DNA from: DATLFA01 sp039915945
GTDB taxonomy: Bacteria; Actinomycetota; Acidimicrobiia; Acidimicrobiales; WLNW01
NCBI GenBank assembly: GCA_039915945.1
Contig: JBDSMH010000094.1
Location: 11,837-75,836 of the forward strand
Length of the DNA stretch: 64,000 nt
Direction: 5' to 3'
Positions 32,261-40,773 of the stretch are shown one piece after another. Every line of letters begins with the position of its first letter. Position 1 is the first letter of the stretch. A model generated the notes under the pieces. That model saw nothing but the letters and a program-made list of their open reading frames with translations, searched no databases and had not been told where the DNA came from. Position numbers and translations under genes: made by a program.

Positions 32261-33400
32261 ATGGATTTCTCGTTGACCGAAGAGCAGCAGGCGTTGCGCG
32301 ATCTGGCCGCCCAGATCTTTGCGGACAAGGCAACGGTCGAACGCATCGTCGAGGTCGAACGGCAGACCGACGATCGCATCGATCGCGAGCTGTGGGCGGC
32401 GCTGGCCGAGGCACAGCTGTTGGGTGTGGCCATCCCCGAACAATTCGGTGGCTTGGGGTTCACGATGCTGGAGCTCACGTTCGTGCTCGAGCAGCAAGGG
32501 CATTTCGTCGCGCCGGTCCCGCTGCTGGCGACGCTTGTACTCGCCGCGCCGGCGATCGCCGAATTCGGCACCGCGCACCAACAGGATCGATGGCTTCGAT
32601 CGGTGGTGCAGGGCAACGCGGTGCTCACCGCGGCGTTCGCTGAACGCGGCGCGAACAACGTGCGCCGCTCTTCGGTTCGGGCGGTGTCCGTGCCGGGCGG
32701 GTGGGCGTTGTCGGGCAACAAGATCGCGGTGCCCGCAGGTCACGTGGCCGACGCGGTGCTGGTACCCGCCGAGACCGGCGATGGCCTCACGGTGTTCATC
32801 GTCGACCCGAGCGCGCCGGGTATCGAACGCGCCAGATACGAGACGACGGCACGCGACGTGCAGTGTTCGATGCGGTTGTCCAACGTGTTCGTCAGCGACG
32901 ACGACGTGCTCGGGGCCGCGGGTCAAGGTGCGGCGATCGCGGAGTGGGCGATCGATCGGGCCGACATCGCCGGTGCGGCCGTCGCTGTCGGGTGTTGTGA
33001 GAAGGCGCTGGCGCTCACCGCGAAGTACGTGTCAGAGCGAGAGCAGTTCGGACGCCCGCTGTCGACCAATCAAGGCGTGGCGATACGGGCGGCCGACGCC
33101 TATATCGACATCGACTGCATGAGGGTCACGATGTGGCAGGCGGCGTGGCGACTCGCCCAGGGGTTACCCGCGCGCGAAGAGATCGACATCGCGAAGTACT
33201 GGGCGGCCGAAGGCGGGCAACGCGTCGTTCACGCCACGCAGCACCTCCACGGCGGAATGGGTGCCGACATCGACTATCCGGTGCACCGCTACTTTCTGTG
33301 GGTGAAGCAACTGGAAAACATGTTCGGCAGTGGGCCCCAACAACTGGCTCGCCTCGGACGGTCGATCGCAGCGTCGGCTACGACCGGCCCGCCGGCCTGA
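32261..33400 (+). CDS. Acyl-CoA dehydrogenase, smaller subunit of second heteromeric pair
   Basis: 379 aa starting MDFSLTEEQQALRDLAAQIFAD. It keeps SEREQFGRPLSTNQGVAIRAADAY and the C-terminal HLHGGMGADIDYPVHRYFLWVKQLE, nearly the same as HLHGGMGVDRDYPVHRYFLWAKHLE in the paralogue at 5589. The central beta domain is weakly conserved, as in non-FAD-anchoring subunits of such heterotetramers. It ends 10 nt before the 3' end of the convergent CoA ligase gene. Confidence 0.9.
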   Translation: MDFSLTEEQQALRDLAAQIFADKATVERIVEVERQTDDRIDRELWAALAEAQLLGVAIPEQFGGLGFTMLELTFVLEQQGHFVAPVPLLATLVLAAPAIAEFGTAHQQDRWLRSVVQGNAVLTAAFAERGANNVRRSSVRAVSVPGGWALSGNKIAVPAGHVADAVLVPAETGDGLTVFIVDPSAPGIERARYETTARDVQCSMRLSNVFVSDDDVLGAAGQGAAIAEWAIDRADIAGAAVAVGCCEKALALTAKYVSEREQFGRPLSTNQGVAIRAADAYIDIDCMRVTMWQAAWRLAQGLPAREEIDIAKYWAAEGGQRVVHATQHLHGGMGADIDYPVHRYFLWVKQLENMFGSGPQQLARLGRSIAASATTGPPA

Positions 33401-33409
33401 ACGCGTCGT

Positions 33410-35080
33410 TCAGACCTTGTCGAGTTCGCCGAGCCGATCGCGCGCGGCAAATTCGGCACGGATGCCTTCGGCGTCGTCCGGTGTCAGGCGGCGCAACGGC
33501 TCGCCCTTCTTCGGGCGGAAGTACACGGGGTCGGCGCATTGCCATCGCTGCGCCCGTAGTTGGCGCTTGATGATCTTCGACGTCTCGGTCAACGGAAGTT
33601 CGGTCGCGACGCGGACATAGCGCGGCGACCACTTGGTGCCGAGGTCGCTCTGGTTGCGCAAGAACTCGTCGAAGTCCGCTGGGTCGAAGGTCGACGGGTC
33701 GGCAACTTGCAGCGCGACCATGACCTGATCGCCCACCTCTTCGTCGGGCACCGCGTAGACGGCGTCGAGGATGACACCCGGATAGCTGGCGACGATGCGC
33801 TCGATGGGGGCCGCCGAGAAGTTTTCGCCGTCGACGCGCAGCCACTCGTAATCTCGGCCGGCGAAATAGAACCAGCCGTCCTTGTCGCGATACCCGAGAT
33901 CGCCCGACCAGTACCACCCGTTGCGAACGCGCTGCGCGTTGGCCTCTTCGTTCTTGTAGTAGCCCTCGAAGCTGATGGCGTTGTTCTTGTTGACGATCTC
34001 GCCGATGCACTCGTCGGGATTGAGCAGACGGCCGTTCTCGTCGAACTCGGCGGGCGGCTTCTCCTCGAGTGTCTCGGTGTCGAGCACGACCGTGCCCTCG
34101 GGACCGCGGCCGAGCGCACCCTTGGGTTGCTCGGGCACGCGCTGGACCGATGCGCCGCTCTCGGTCGAGCCGTAGTTGTCTTGCACGGGCACGCCGAACC
34201 GGTCGCTGAAACGCTTGAGATCGCGTTCGGCGCCCTCGTTGCCAAAGACGCTACGCAGCGAGTGGTCTTTGTCGTCGGGCGACTCGGGCGTGGCGAGGAT
34301 GTAGGTCAGCGGCTTGCCGACATAGTTGAAGTACGTGGCCTTGAACTTGCGGATATCCGGCAAGAAGCCCGACGCCGAGAACCGCCGCCGCAGTGCGAGC
34401 GTCCCGCCGACGTAAACGACCGGGCTGAAGCCGGCGAACAACGCGTTGGAGTGGAACATGGGCATCGCCATGTAGCCCACCGAGTCTTCGGTGAGGTCTT
34501 GCGTCATCGAGATCGTGCGCCCGGTGCGGGCCCATTTGCCTTGCGAGGTGATCACTGCCTTGGGGGCGCCCGATGTGCCCGACGTGAAGAGCAGCAGCGC
34601 GGTGACGCTCGGGTCGACCGCCGCGTCGGGCAGGCCGGCGTTCGCGTACGGGCGCAGCGCGTCGTCGTACTGCGGTGTGTCGACGACGAGTATGCGGTCG
34701 TCGCTGAGCCCGAGATCGAGGCCGTGCAGCATGTCGTAGAAGCGCGACTCGGTGACGATCAGCTGACAGTCCGTGTAGGTGATGTCGCGGGCGAGCTCAG
34801 CGCCTTGGCGGGTGGGATTGATGCCGACCATCGTGGCGCCGCTCACCGAACCCGCGCCCAACCACAAGCACAGCTCCGGAATGTTTTCGAAGAGGAATCC
34901 GATGTGGAACGGCCCCGGGCGCTTGGTTTCGATGGCGAACGCGGCGCGGGTGGCGGCGGCCTGCACGGCCTCGCGCCAACTGTACGACTCGTCTTCGTAC
35001 AAGATCGCGGCGCGGTCGGAGTCCTCGCGCGCTCGGATCATTTGATCGACGGTATCGAACTCATTGCGGGTCATCGGCAT
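33410..35080 (-). CDS. Fatty-acid/steroid-type acyl-CoA ligase (FadD-like)
   Basis: 556 aa adenylate-forming enzyme. P-loop LLLFTSGTSGAPKAVITS, FNYVGKPLTYILATPE, NYGSTESG, SGDLGYRDKDGWFYFAGRDYEWLRVDGENFSA hinge, and catalytic Lys in TETSKIIKRQLR. It forms acyl-AMP, then acyl-CoA. WLRVDGENFSAAPIE is typical of the FadD17/VLACS-like branch. It begins 9 nt after the SMP-30 gene stop (ATG 35080 or 35074), so the two form an operon. It is convergent with the acyl-CoA dehydrogenase pair. Confidence 0.93.
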   Translation of the reverse strand: MPMTRNEFDTVDQMIRAREDSDRAAILYEDESYSWREAVQAAATRAAFAIETKRPGPFHIGFLFENIPELCLWLGAGSVSGATMVGINPTRQGAELARDITYTDCQLIVTESRFYDMLHGLDLGLSDDRILVVDTPQYDDALRPYANAGLPDAAVDPSVTALLLFTSGTSGAPKAVITSQGKWARTGRTISMTQDLTEDSVGYMAMPMFHSNALFAGFSPVVYVGGTLALRRRFSASGFLPDIRKFKATYFNYVGKPLTYILATPESPDDKDHSLRSVFGNEGAERDLKRFSDRFGVPVQDNYGSTESGASVQRVPEQPKGALGRGPEGTVVLDTETLEEKPPAEFDENGRLLNPDECIGEIVNKNNAISFEGYYKNEEANAQRVRNGWYWSGDLGYRDKDGWFYFAGRDYEWLRVDGENFSAAPIERIVASYPGVILDAVYAVPDEEVGDQVMVALQVADPSTFDPADFDEFLRNQSDLGTKWSPRYVRVATELPLTETSKIIKRQLRAQRWQCADPVYFRPKKGEPLRRLTPDDAEGIRAEFAARDRLGELDKV

Positions 35081-35089
35081 CTCGGCATT

Positions 35090-36070
35090 TCAGTAGTTGA
35101 GGGCAAGACCGGCACGCGGCCACTCGACTTCGAGCACTTGACCCGCGCCGGAAAGTGTCACGAATGCAGTGCGGCGATCGGGTCCACCGAAACAGACGTT
35201 GGTGGTCATGGGATCGGGCATTTCCACGTAGTGGACGTCGGATCCGTCGGGAGCCACCACGCACAAGCCATCGGAAATGGCAGCGACGACGACGTTGCCG
35301 TCGGCTTCGACGGCCAGCGAATCGAAGTGCCCCAATGTGTTGGCCAGGCACCGTCCACCATGGCCTCGCTCGGCCGGAGCGATGACGCCCGGACTCGTCA
35401 GGTCGAACGCCCACAACCGACCCGTCATCGACTCGGCGACGTACAACGTGGATTCATCGGGCGACAGGCCCACCCCATTGGGCATCCACATCGGCCATAT
35501 CTTGCGTTCGACGATCGAGCCGTCGGGCTGCGCGTAGTACACGCCACCTTTGTCGATCGTCCGTTCATGGCTCTTGCCCAGATCGGTGAACCAGAAGCCG
35601 CCCTGCGCATCGAAGACGATGTCGTTCGGTCCGGTGAAACGGTGGCCGTCGCAGTCGCGATAGAGCACGTCGACCGCGCCGGTAGCGAGGTCGACGCGAT
35701 TGATCCAGCCACCTTCGTAGACCGGTGGCAGATTGGCCCCAGTGACGAAGTTGGTGGGGATCTCGAGGCCATTGCGCTCGGACCAGTAGAAGCCGCCGTT
35801 GTTGGTGATGTAGACCGCGCGATCCGGGCCGACGGCCGCGCCGTTGGCCCCGCCGAAACCCGCGGGATTCACATTGGCGACGACGCTGACGCTGCCATCG
35901 GGCGCGCAACGACTGAGCGTGCCGCCGCGCACTTCGACGACCAGCACCGAGCCGTCGTCCAGCGCCACTGGACCCTCGGGAAAGCGCAGGCCGCGGGCAA
36001 AGACCCTTTTGTTGGGCGTCGGCAAGCGGCGAATCGAAGTGTCGGTCATCACGGCCCCCGTCGACGTCAT
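35090..36070 (-). CDS. SMP-30/gluconolactonase family lactonase-like protein
   Basis: 326 aa six-bladed beta-propeller. LRFPEGPVALDDGSVLVVEVRGG, NGAAVGPDRAVYITNNGG, GPNDIVFDAQGGFWFTDLGK and PNGVGLSPDESTLYVAES are the family blocks and carry the metal-binding Glu, Asn and Asp residues. It probably hydrolyses a lactone. No signal peptide. ATG 36070 is used (ATG 36049 possible); a TAGTCT box at 36086-36091 on the minus strand is a likely -10. It is co-transcribed with the CoA ligase. Confidence 0.88.
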   Translation of the reverse strand: MTSTGAVMTDTSIRRLPTPNKRVFARGLRFPEGPVALDDGSVLVVEVRGGTLSRCAPDGSVSVVANVNPAGFGGANGAAVGPDRAVYITNNGGFYWSERNGLEIPTNFVTGANLPPVYEGGWINRVDLATGAVDVLYRDCDGHRFTGPNDIVFDAQGGFWFTDLGKSHERTIDKGGVYYAQPDGSIVERKIWPMWMPNGVGLSPDESTLYVAESMTGRLWAFDLTSPGVIAPAERGHGGRCLANTLGHFDSLAVEADGNVVVAAISDGLCVVAPDGSDVHYVEMPDPMTTNVCFGGPDRRTAFVTLSGAGQVLEVEWPRAGLALNY

Positions 36071-36166
36071 TTCGGCAACGGCCGGAGACTAGCCTGCGGC
36101 TCGCCCAATCGAGGCCCGATCGGTAGGCAGTATTAGCCTGCGGCGGCTGACGAGTCGGAGGTCGTG

Positions 36167-36982
36167 ATGGGTGTCGAAGAAGATCTGCTGTACCGCATCG
36201 AAAATGGCGTTGCCTGGCTGACGATGAATCGTCCGCAGGTCGGTAACGCGATGACGCCTGAGGTCCGTGATCGTATGCGCGACATCATCAACGATCTCAA
36301 CGTCAGCTACGAGGCGCGTGCGATCGTCATCACCGCGACGGGCGAAAAGATGTTCTGCCCCGGCGCCGACATCTCCACCGATCGCGCGGTGGTCCGGCCC
36401 GAAGGCGCACCTGAGCGCATCGTCGGACAGAACCGGCGCATGATGCTCAACGGTCAGCTGCAACTCATGCCCGCGATCATCAACTCCGAGTTGCCGATCA
36501 TCGCCGCGGTCAACGGCACGGCAGCCGGAGTCGGTGCGCACTTGGCGCTCGTATGTGACCTCGTGATCATGGCCGACAACGCCAAGTTCATCGAGGTGTT
36601 CGCCCGGCGCGGGCTGATTCCCGATGGTCTCGGCACCTGGATCCTGCCGCGGCTGATCGGTCTCCAAAAGGCGAAAGAGCTGTGCTTCTTCGCCGACGAC
36701 GTGCCCGCGCAACGAGCCCTCGAGATCGGTCTGTGCAACAGGGTCGTGCCCAAGGCCGAACTGCAGTCGACGGCGCGTGAGTGGGCCGAACGGCTCGCCG
36801 GTGGTCCCACGCGGGCGTACATGTTGATGAAATGGTTGCTCAATCGCAGCCTCGACGTCGACATGCGCACGATCATGGAAGAAGAAGCGTGGGCGGTCGA
36901 GGCCGTGACTCAGACCCAGGACATGACCGAGGGCGTGGCGAGCTTCCGGGAGAAGCGCCCGCCCCAGTGGACCGGCTTCTGA
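36167..36982 (+). CDS. Enoyl-CoA hydratase/isomerase family protein
   Basis: 271 aa crotonase-fold protein. IENGVAWLTMNRPQVGNAMT, ATGEKMFCPGADIS (first oxyanion-hole strand), AVNGTAAGVGAHLALVCDLVIMADNAKFIEVFARRGLIPDGLGTWILPRLIG. The residues at the two hydratase Glu positions differ from the classical pair, so hydratase versus isomerase is open. GGAGGT upstream supports ATG 36167 (GTG 36164 also possible). Divergent from SMP-30. Confidence 0.9.
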   Translation: MGVEEDLLYRIENGVAWLTMNRPQVGNAMTPEVRDRMRDIINDLNVSYEARAIVITATGEKMFCPGADISTDRAVVRPEGAPERIVGQNRRMMLNGQLQLMPAIINSELPIIAAVNGTAAGVGAHLALVCDLVIMADNAKFIEVFARRGLIPDGLGTWILPRLIGLQKAKELCFFADDVPAQRALEIGLCNRVVPKAELQSTAREWAERLAGGPTRAYMLMKWLLNRSLDVDMRTIMEEEAWAVEAVTQTQDMTEGVASFREKRPPQWTGF

Positions 36983-37024
36983 AACAGCCTCAGGTAGGAG
37001 GCGCCGCCGCCGATACACCCGGTG

Positions 37025-37918
37025 ATGCTGTTCGCACTGCTTCTGCGACAGGCGTCCGGCGCGGAACCCACCGAGACTGCGTTCGATCGGATGCCGACCT
37101 GGGGCAAGTACGGCATCCTCGCGCTCCTACTGCTGTTCGCAGTCGTGATGATCGAGGCGGTACGCCGCCACGGCTTGCGCGACCGAGAGGTCAAACTGGC
37201 CGCGCTCGGGGCCGGGTTCCGCTACAGCGACACTGATCCGGCCGGCATCGGCGAACTGCGATTCGTGGCCTTCGGTCACGCCAAAGGCACGCGCATCAAC
37301 AATGTGGTGAGCGGCAACGCCAGCACCGGCGCAGTGGTGCGCTCGTTCGACTTCTCGTGCTACATCGAACACGCAGCGTCCGAAAGCCAAAGCGACTCGG
37401 AGTTCGTCGACCGCCTTTGGGGCATGGACGGGTGGGGCGAGAGCAACAGCTATACGCGCACGACGAAGCGATACTCGAAAACGCGATCGGGAGCACTCGT
37501 AAAGCTCGACGCGTTCCTGCCGTCGATGATGATTGCACCGTCGAACCTGATCACACGCGCCTTCGAGATGGTCGGCGCGGAAGACATCGATTTCGAATCC
37601 GAAGAGTTCAACCGTGGCTACGACGTGCGCTGCTTGGACAAGCGGTTCGCTTCGCTATTCCTCGACGCGCAGATGATCGACTTCATCCTCGGCTTCGACC
37701 GGCACTTCGCCTTCGAGACATTCGGCAACTACGTGTTGTGTCACGGCAAGATGTGTGAGCCACGTCAGCTGCCCAGCCTCGCGGCGAAGATGGGCGAGTT
37801 GTTGCCCTTGGTCAACCAACTCGTCTACGACGAGTATCCGACAGTGGCCGGCGTCGAGTATCGCGAGGCGATCAACGATTGGAACCGTCGCCCAGGCGGC
37901 GCCCGCGGGTACTACTGA
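37025..37918 (+). CDS. Membrane-anchored hypothetical protein with conserved actinobacterial C-terminal domain
   Basis: 297 aa. One transmembrane helix (about residues 27-43, YGILALLLLFAVVMIEAV) leads to a cytoplasmic domain: GFRYSDTDPAGIGELRFVAFGHAKGTRINNVVSG, then IAPSNLITRAFEMVGAEDIDFESEEFNRGYDVRCLDKRFASLFLDAQMIDFIL and FAFETFGNYVLCH. I recall this pattern from uncharacterised DUF3137-like actinobacterial membrane proteins. No catalytic residues are known. ATG 37025 is used; the AGGAGG at about 36996 is too distant to be its SD. It overlaps the next, convergent gene by 7 nt. Confidence 0.75.
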   Translation: MLFALLLRQASGAEPTETAFDRMPTWGKYGILALLLLFAVVMIEAVRRHGLRDREVKLAALGAGFRYSDTDPAGIGELRFVAFGHAKGTRINNVVSGNASTGAVVRSFDFSCYIEHAASESQSDSEFVDRLWGMDGWGESNSYTRTTKRYSKTRSGALVKLDAFLPSMMIAPSNLITRAFEMVGAEDIDFESEEFNRGYDVRCLDKRFASLFLDAQMIDFILGFDRHFAFETFGNYVLCHGKMCEPRQLPSLAAKMGELLPLVNQLVYDEYPTVAGVEYREAINDWNRRPGGARGYY

Positions 37919-38232
37919 GGCGCGGGCCGGTGCAGTACGGCCTTGGTGGGTGTCAACCGCAACTCTGAACCATCGACGACGGCGTCGGCATCGACGATGA
38001 GGCTGTAGCCGTCGGTTTCTCCAGGCGGCCACAGCACGGCGATCTGCGCGCGTGTGGCTGCGTTTTCCGCGCTACGACGACCGACCGTGCACCGCAGCAC
38101 ACCGTCGTCGTGCGTGACGGCGACATGGCTGATGTGCGCACGTCCGTCGTCGCTCGTGGTGAGTACGAAGGCACTTGGTCCGAAGCGCGCCATCTCTTCG
38201 CCCAGGTGCTCGACCGCAACGGCAATGCTCAT
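37912..38232 (-). CDS. Pyridoxamine 5'-phosphate oxidase-like (split-barrel flavin/F420-binding) protein
   Basis: 106 aa. FGPSAFVLTTSDDGRAHISHVAVTHDDGVLRCTVGRRSAENAATRAQIAVLWPPGETDGYSLIVDADA matches the small split-barrel FMN/F420-binding fold. It is shorter than true PNP oxidase and more like F420-dependent or haem-binding relatives. Its ATG overlaps the methyltransferase stop (ATGA), making an operon of two. The substrate is unknown. Confidence 0.78.
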   Translation of the reverse strand: MSIAVAVEHLGEEMARFGPSAFVLTTSDDGRAHISHVAVTHDDGVLRCTVGRRSAENAATRAQIAVLWPPGETDGYSLIVDADAVVDGSELRLTPTKAVLHRPAPQ

Positions 38233-38861
38233 CGTGGTGCGGCGGCTTTGCGAGCGATGCCGATGTAGTGGGCGACGAATGGCTTGGGACCCTTGCCGTA
38301 CTCTCGGTCGAGCCGTTCGATCTCGAAGCCCGCTTCGAGCAGTGCCTGGTCATGTGCGCGAGTGAGTTGGCAGCCGCCGAAGACACGACTGCTGATGGGT
38401 TGGATGCGGTGCTGCCACTTGTTGACGTTTTCGTCGGGCGACAACCCGTGCTCGACGAAATGCAGCGCGCCGCCGGGTTTGAGTACGCGGTGCACTTCGC
38501 GCAGCGCCTGCCCTTCGTCGGGGATGGTGCACAGGGTGAAGCTCGATACCGCGTTGTCGACCGACTCGTCGCCGAGCGGGATGTCCTCGCCATCGAGACC
38601 GATGAACTCGACCTGGATGTCGGATCGACCGATGCGTTCGGCCGCGAGCTTGCGCCCGAGGGTTGCCGGATCGACGGCATAGACCTTGGTGACTTCGGGT
38701 GGATAGAGCGGCACATTGAGTCCCGAGCCGAATCCGATCTCGAGCACCACTCCGCTGATGCCTTCGAGCGACTGGCGCCGCAGCGCGCGGATGTCGTCGT
38801 TGTCCATCACCTTGTCGATCAGCCGAGGCAGGACTTGGTCGCTGTAGACACCCACGGGCAT
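38229..38861 (-). CDS. Class I SAM-dependent methyltransferase
   Basis: 210 aa. SAM-binding motif I is VVLEIGFGSGLNVPLYP; acidic motif II is VYAVDPA, and later motifs are GEDIPLGDESVDNAVSSFTLCTIPD and EVHRVLKPGGALHFVEHG. The order matches UbiE/COQ5-like or thiol methyltransferases. It is divergent from the acyl-CoA synthetase gene at 38898. The acceptor is unknown. Confidence 0.88.
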   Translation of the reverse strand: MPVGVYSDQVLPRLIDKVMDNDDIRALRRQSLEGISGVVLEIGFGSGLNVPLYPPEVTKVYAVDPATLGRKLAAERIGRSDIQVEFIGLDGEDIPLGDESVDNAVSSFTLCTIPDEGQALREVHRVLKPGGALHFVEHGLSPDENVNKWQHRIQPISSRVFGGCQLTRAHDQALLEAGFEIERLDREYGKGPKPFVAHYIGIARKAAAPR

Positions 38862-38883
38862 GAGTCTGGCACGTTGCCGCGGG

Positions 38884-38889
38884 TAGGGT
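38884..38889 (+). promoter_or_regulatory. -10 box TAGGGT, leaderless acyl-CoA synthetase
   Basis: TAGGGT lies 8 nt before ATG 38898. No SD is present. This decides the start in a frame that remains open for more than 700 nt upstream. Confidence 0.55.
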
Positions 38890-38897
38890 CAGCCCCC

Positions 38898-40763
38898 ATG
38901 TACGTGAGGGTGGATCTGGGCTCGGGCGCGGTCGAACTGGTCGAGCCCGACAACTTCAAGCAGTTCCACGTGGCGGCGAGCGGACCGGGCCTCGACGACG
39001 ACGTCGCGGACGCGCTCGGCGACGGCGGCCGTCGGTGTGACGAGCCGAGCCACGTGTGGGTGGCAATCGATCTCGTGCGCCGCCTCGCGGCTCCCCAAGT
39101 CGGAGAAGACTGGAACGCCGGGTTCGAAAAGATGCTCGGCTTCGCCCAGCAGATGGGCTGGATCGATCCCGGCGGCGACTACATCAAGGCGCACACCGAG
39201 TGGCAGTTGTGCGACGGTCGCAACCTCTGGGAGTTGATCGAGGCGCGGGTCGCCGCCACGCCCGACCTCGAGATGGCGTGCGACGAATCGGGCAACCGCC
39301 TGACGTTCGCGCAATTCAAAGAGCGAGCCGAACGCATGGCCGCCGGCCTCATGGCACTCGGCATCGGCGCGAACGATGTCGTCTCGTGGGAGTTGCCGAG
39401 TTGGATCGAGTCGATGGTGCTGAGCGCCGCGATCAATCGACTCGACGCAGTGCAAAACCCGATCATCGCCATCTACCGGGAACGCGAAGTCGGCTTTTGC
39501 ACGAAACAAGCCGGCGCCAAGCTGTTGATCGTGCCCGGTGTGTGGCGCGGCTACGACTACACGGCGATGGCCAACGCGGTCGCGGCCGCCAACGACGGCC
39601 TCGAGGTGCTCACTGTCGAGCGCGGCGCGTTCCCCGATGGTGATCCGGCGACGCTGCCCCCGCCCCCCCGGCCGTTGCCGTCGGGCGAGTTGCCGATGCG
39701 CTGGTTGATGTACACGTCCGGTACCACCAGCGACCCAAAGGGTGCACGGCACACCGATGCCGCTAATGCGATCGTGGCCCGCACGACCGGCCAGCGGTTC
39801 GATGTCCGCCACGGCGACCGGCCTTCGCTCGTGTTTCCGTTTCCGCACATCGGCGGCATCATGTGGATGGTGCTGTCCTTGCAGTTCGGCGCAACCCTGC
39901 TCTTCGAAGAGGCATTCGACGCCAATCGCACGCCGCGCTACCTGTCGCACGAACGCTGCACGCATCCGGGCTCGGGCACGCCGTTCCATGTCGCGTACCT
40001 CAACGTGCAGCGCGAGCAACCCGACGTACCGTTGTTCCCGCGGGCCAAGTGTTTCCCCGGTGGCGGTGCGCCCAAGCCGCCGCAACTCACCTACGAGGTC
40101 AACGACGAGTTGGGTGCGGTGGTCGTGTCGGGATGGGGCCTCACCGAGGTGCCGATCCTCACGATGGCATCGACCAAGGACTCCCTCGAGCGGCTCGCCC
40201 AGACCGAAGGTTTCGTCATGCCCGGTGTCGATTTGATCGTCGTCAAGCTCGACGGCACCCGCGCGGCACCGGGCGAAGAAGGCGAACTGCGGGCGAAGGC
40301 TCCCCAGATGATGCTGGGCTATCTCGACGAGCGGCTCAACGCCGAGGCCTTCGACGAAGACGGCTACTTCCGCACGGGCGATCTGGGTACCCTCGATGCC
40401 GATGGCTATGTCGTGATCACCGGTCGGTCCAAGGACGTCATCATTCGCAACGCGGAGAACATCTCGGCCAAAGAGGTCGAAGACCTGCTCTACACGCACC
40501 CCAAGGTGCATGACGTCGCAGTCATCGGGTTGTCCGACCCCAAGACGGGGGAACGGGTGTGTGCGGTGGTCTCGAGTGTCGACACCGACGAGGCCTTGAC
40601 GTTTGCCGCCATGCGCGATTTCCTGATCGAGCACGGGCTGCGCAGGCAGGCAGTTCCCGAACAACTCGAATTGGTGGATGTCATTCCCCGCAACGCAGCG
40701 GGCAAGATAACCAAGAACGTGCTGCGCGATCGATTCGACGATCGAGCGAGAGAACGAGGATGA
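38898..40763 (+). CDS. Acyl-CoA synthetase with an extra N-terminal domain
   Basis: 621 aa. Residues 1-100 (MYVRVDLGSGAVELVEPDN, DEPSHVWVAIDLVRRLA, MGWIDPGGDYIKAHTEW) precede a complete adenylate-forming domain: WLMYTSGTTSDPKGARHTD P-loop, VVSGWGLTEVP, YFRTGDLGTLDADGYVVITGRSKDVIIRNAENISAKEVED, and Lys in NAAGKITKNVLRDRF. It activates a carboxylic acid as CoA ester. The N-terminal extension has no recognised family. It is followed by the ArsC-like TGA gene and the Rieske oxygenase in the same orientation. Confidence 0.9.
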   Translation: MYVRVDLGSGAVELVEPDNFKQFHVAASGPGLDDDVADALGDGGRRCDEPSHVWVAIDLVRRLAAPQVGEDWNAGFEKMLGFAQQMGWIDPGGDYIKAHTEWQLCDGRNLWELIEARVAATPDLEMACDESGNRLTFAQFKERAERMAAGLMALGIGANDVVSWELPSWIESMVLSAAINRLDAVQNPIIAIYREREVGFCTKQAGAKLLIVPGVWRGYDYTAMANAVAAANDGLEVLTVERGAFPDGDPATLPPPPRPLPSGELPMRWLMYTSGTTSDPKGARHTDAANAIVARTTGQRFDVRHGDRPSLVFPFPHIGGIMWMVLSLQFGATLLFEEAFDANRTPRYLSHERCTHPGSGTPFHVAYLNVQREQPDVPLFPRAKCFPGGGAPKPPQLTYEVNDELGAVVVSGWGLTEVPILTMASTKDSLERLAQTEGFVMPGVDLIVVKLDGTRAAPGEEGELRAKAPQMMLGYLDERLNAEAFDEDGYFRTGDLGTLDADGYVVITGRSKDVIIRNAENISAKEVEDLLYTHPKVHDVAVIGLSDPKTGERVCAVVSSVDTDEALTFAAMRDFLIEHGLRRQAVPEQLELVDVIPRNAAGKITKNVLRDRFDDRARERG

Positions 40764-40773
40764 GGAGACTGCA

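Noticed and set aside
33560..36136. 858-codon plus-strand open frame opposite the CoA ligase and SMP-30 genes
   Set aside because: Both antisense genes are well defined; the frame has no recognisable domain and results from codon bias.
38889..40664. 591-codon minus-strand frame opposite the acyl-CoA synthetase
   Set aside because: Antisense to a motif-complete enzyme gene.
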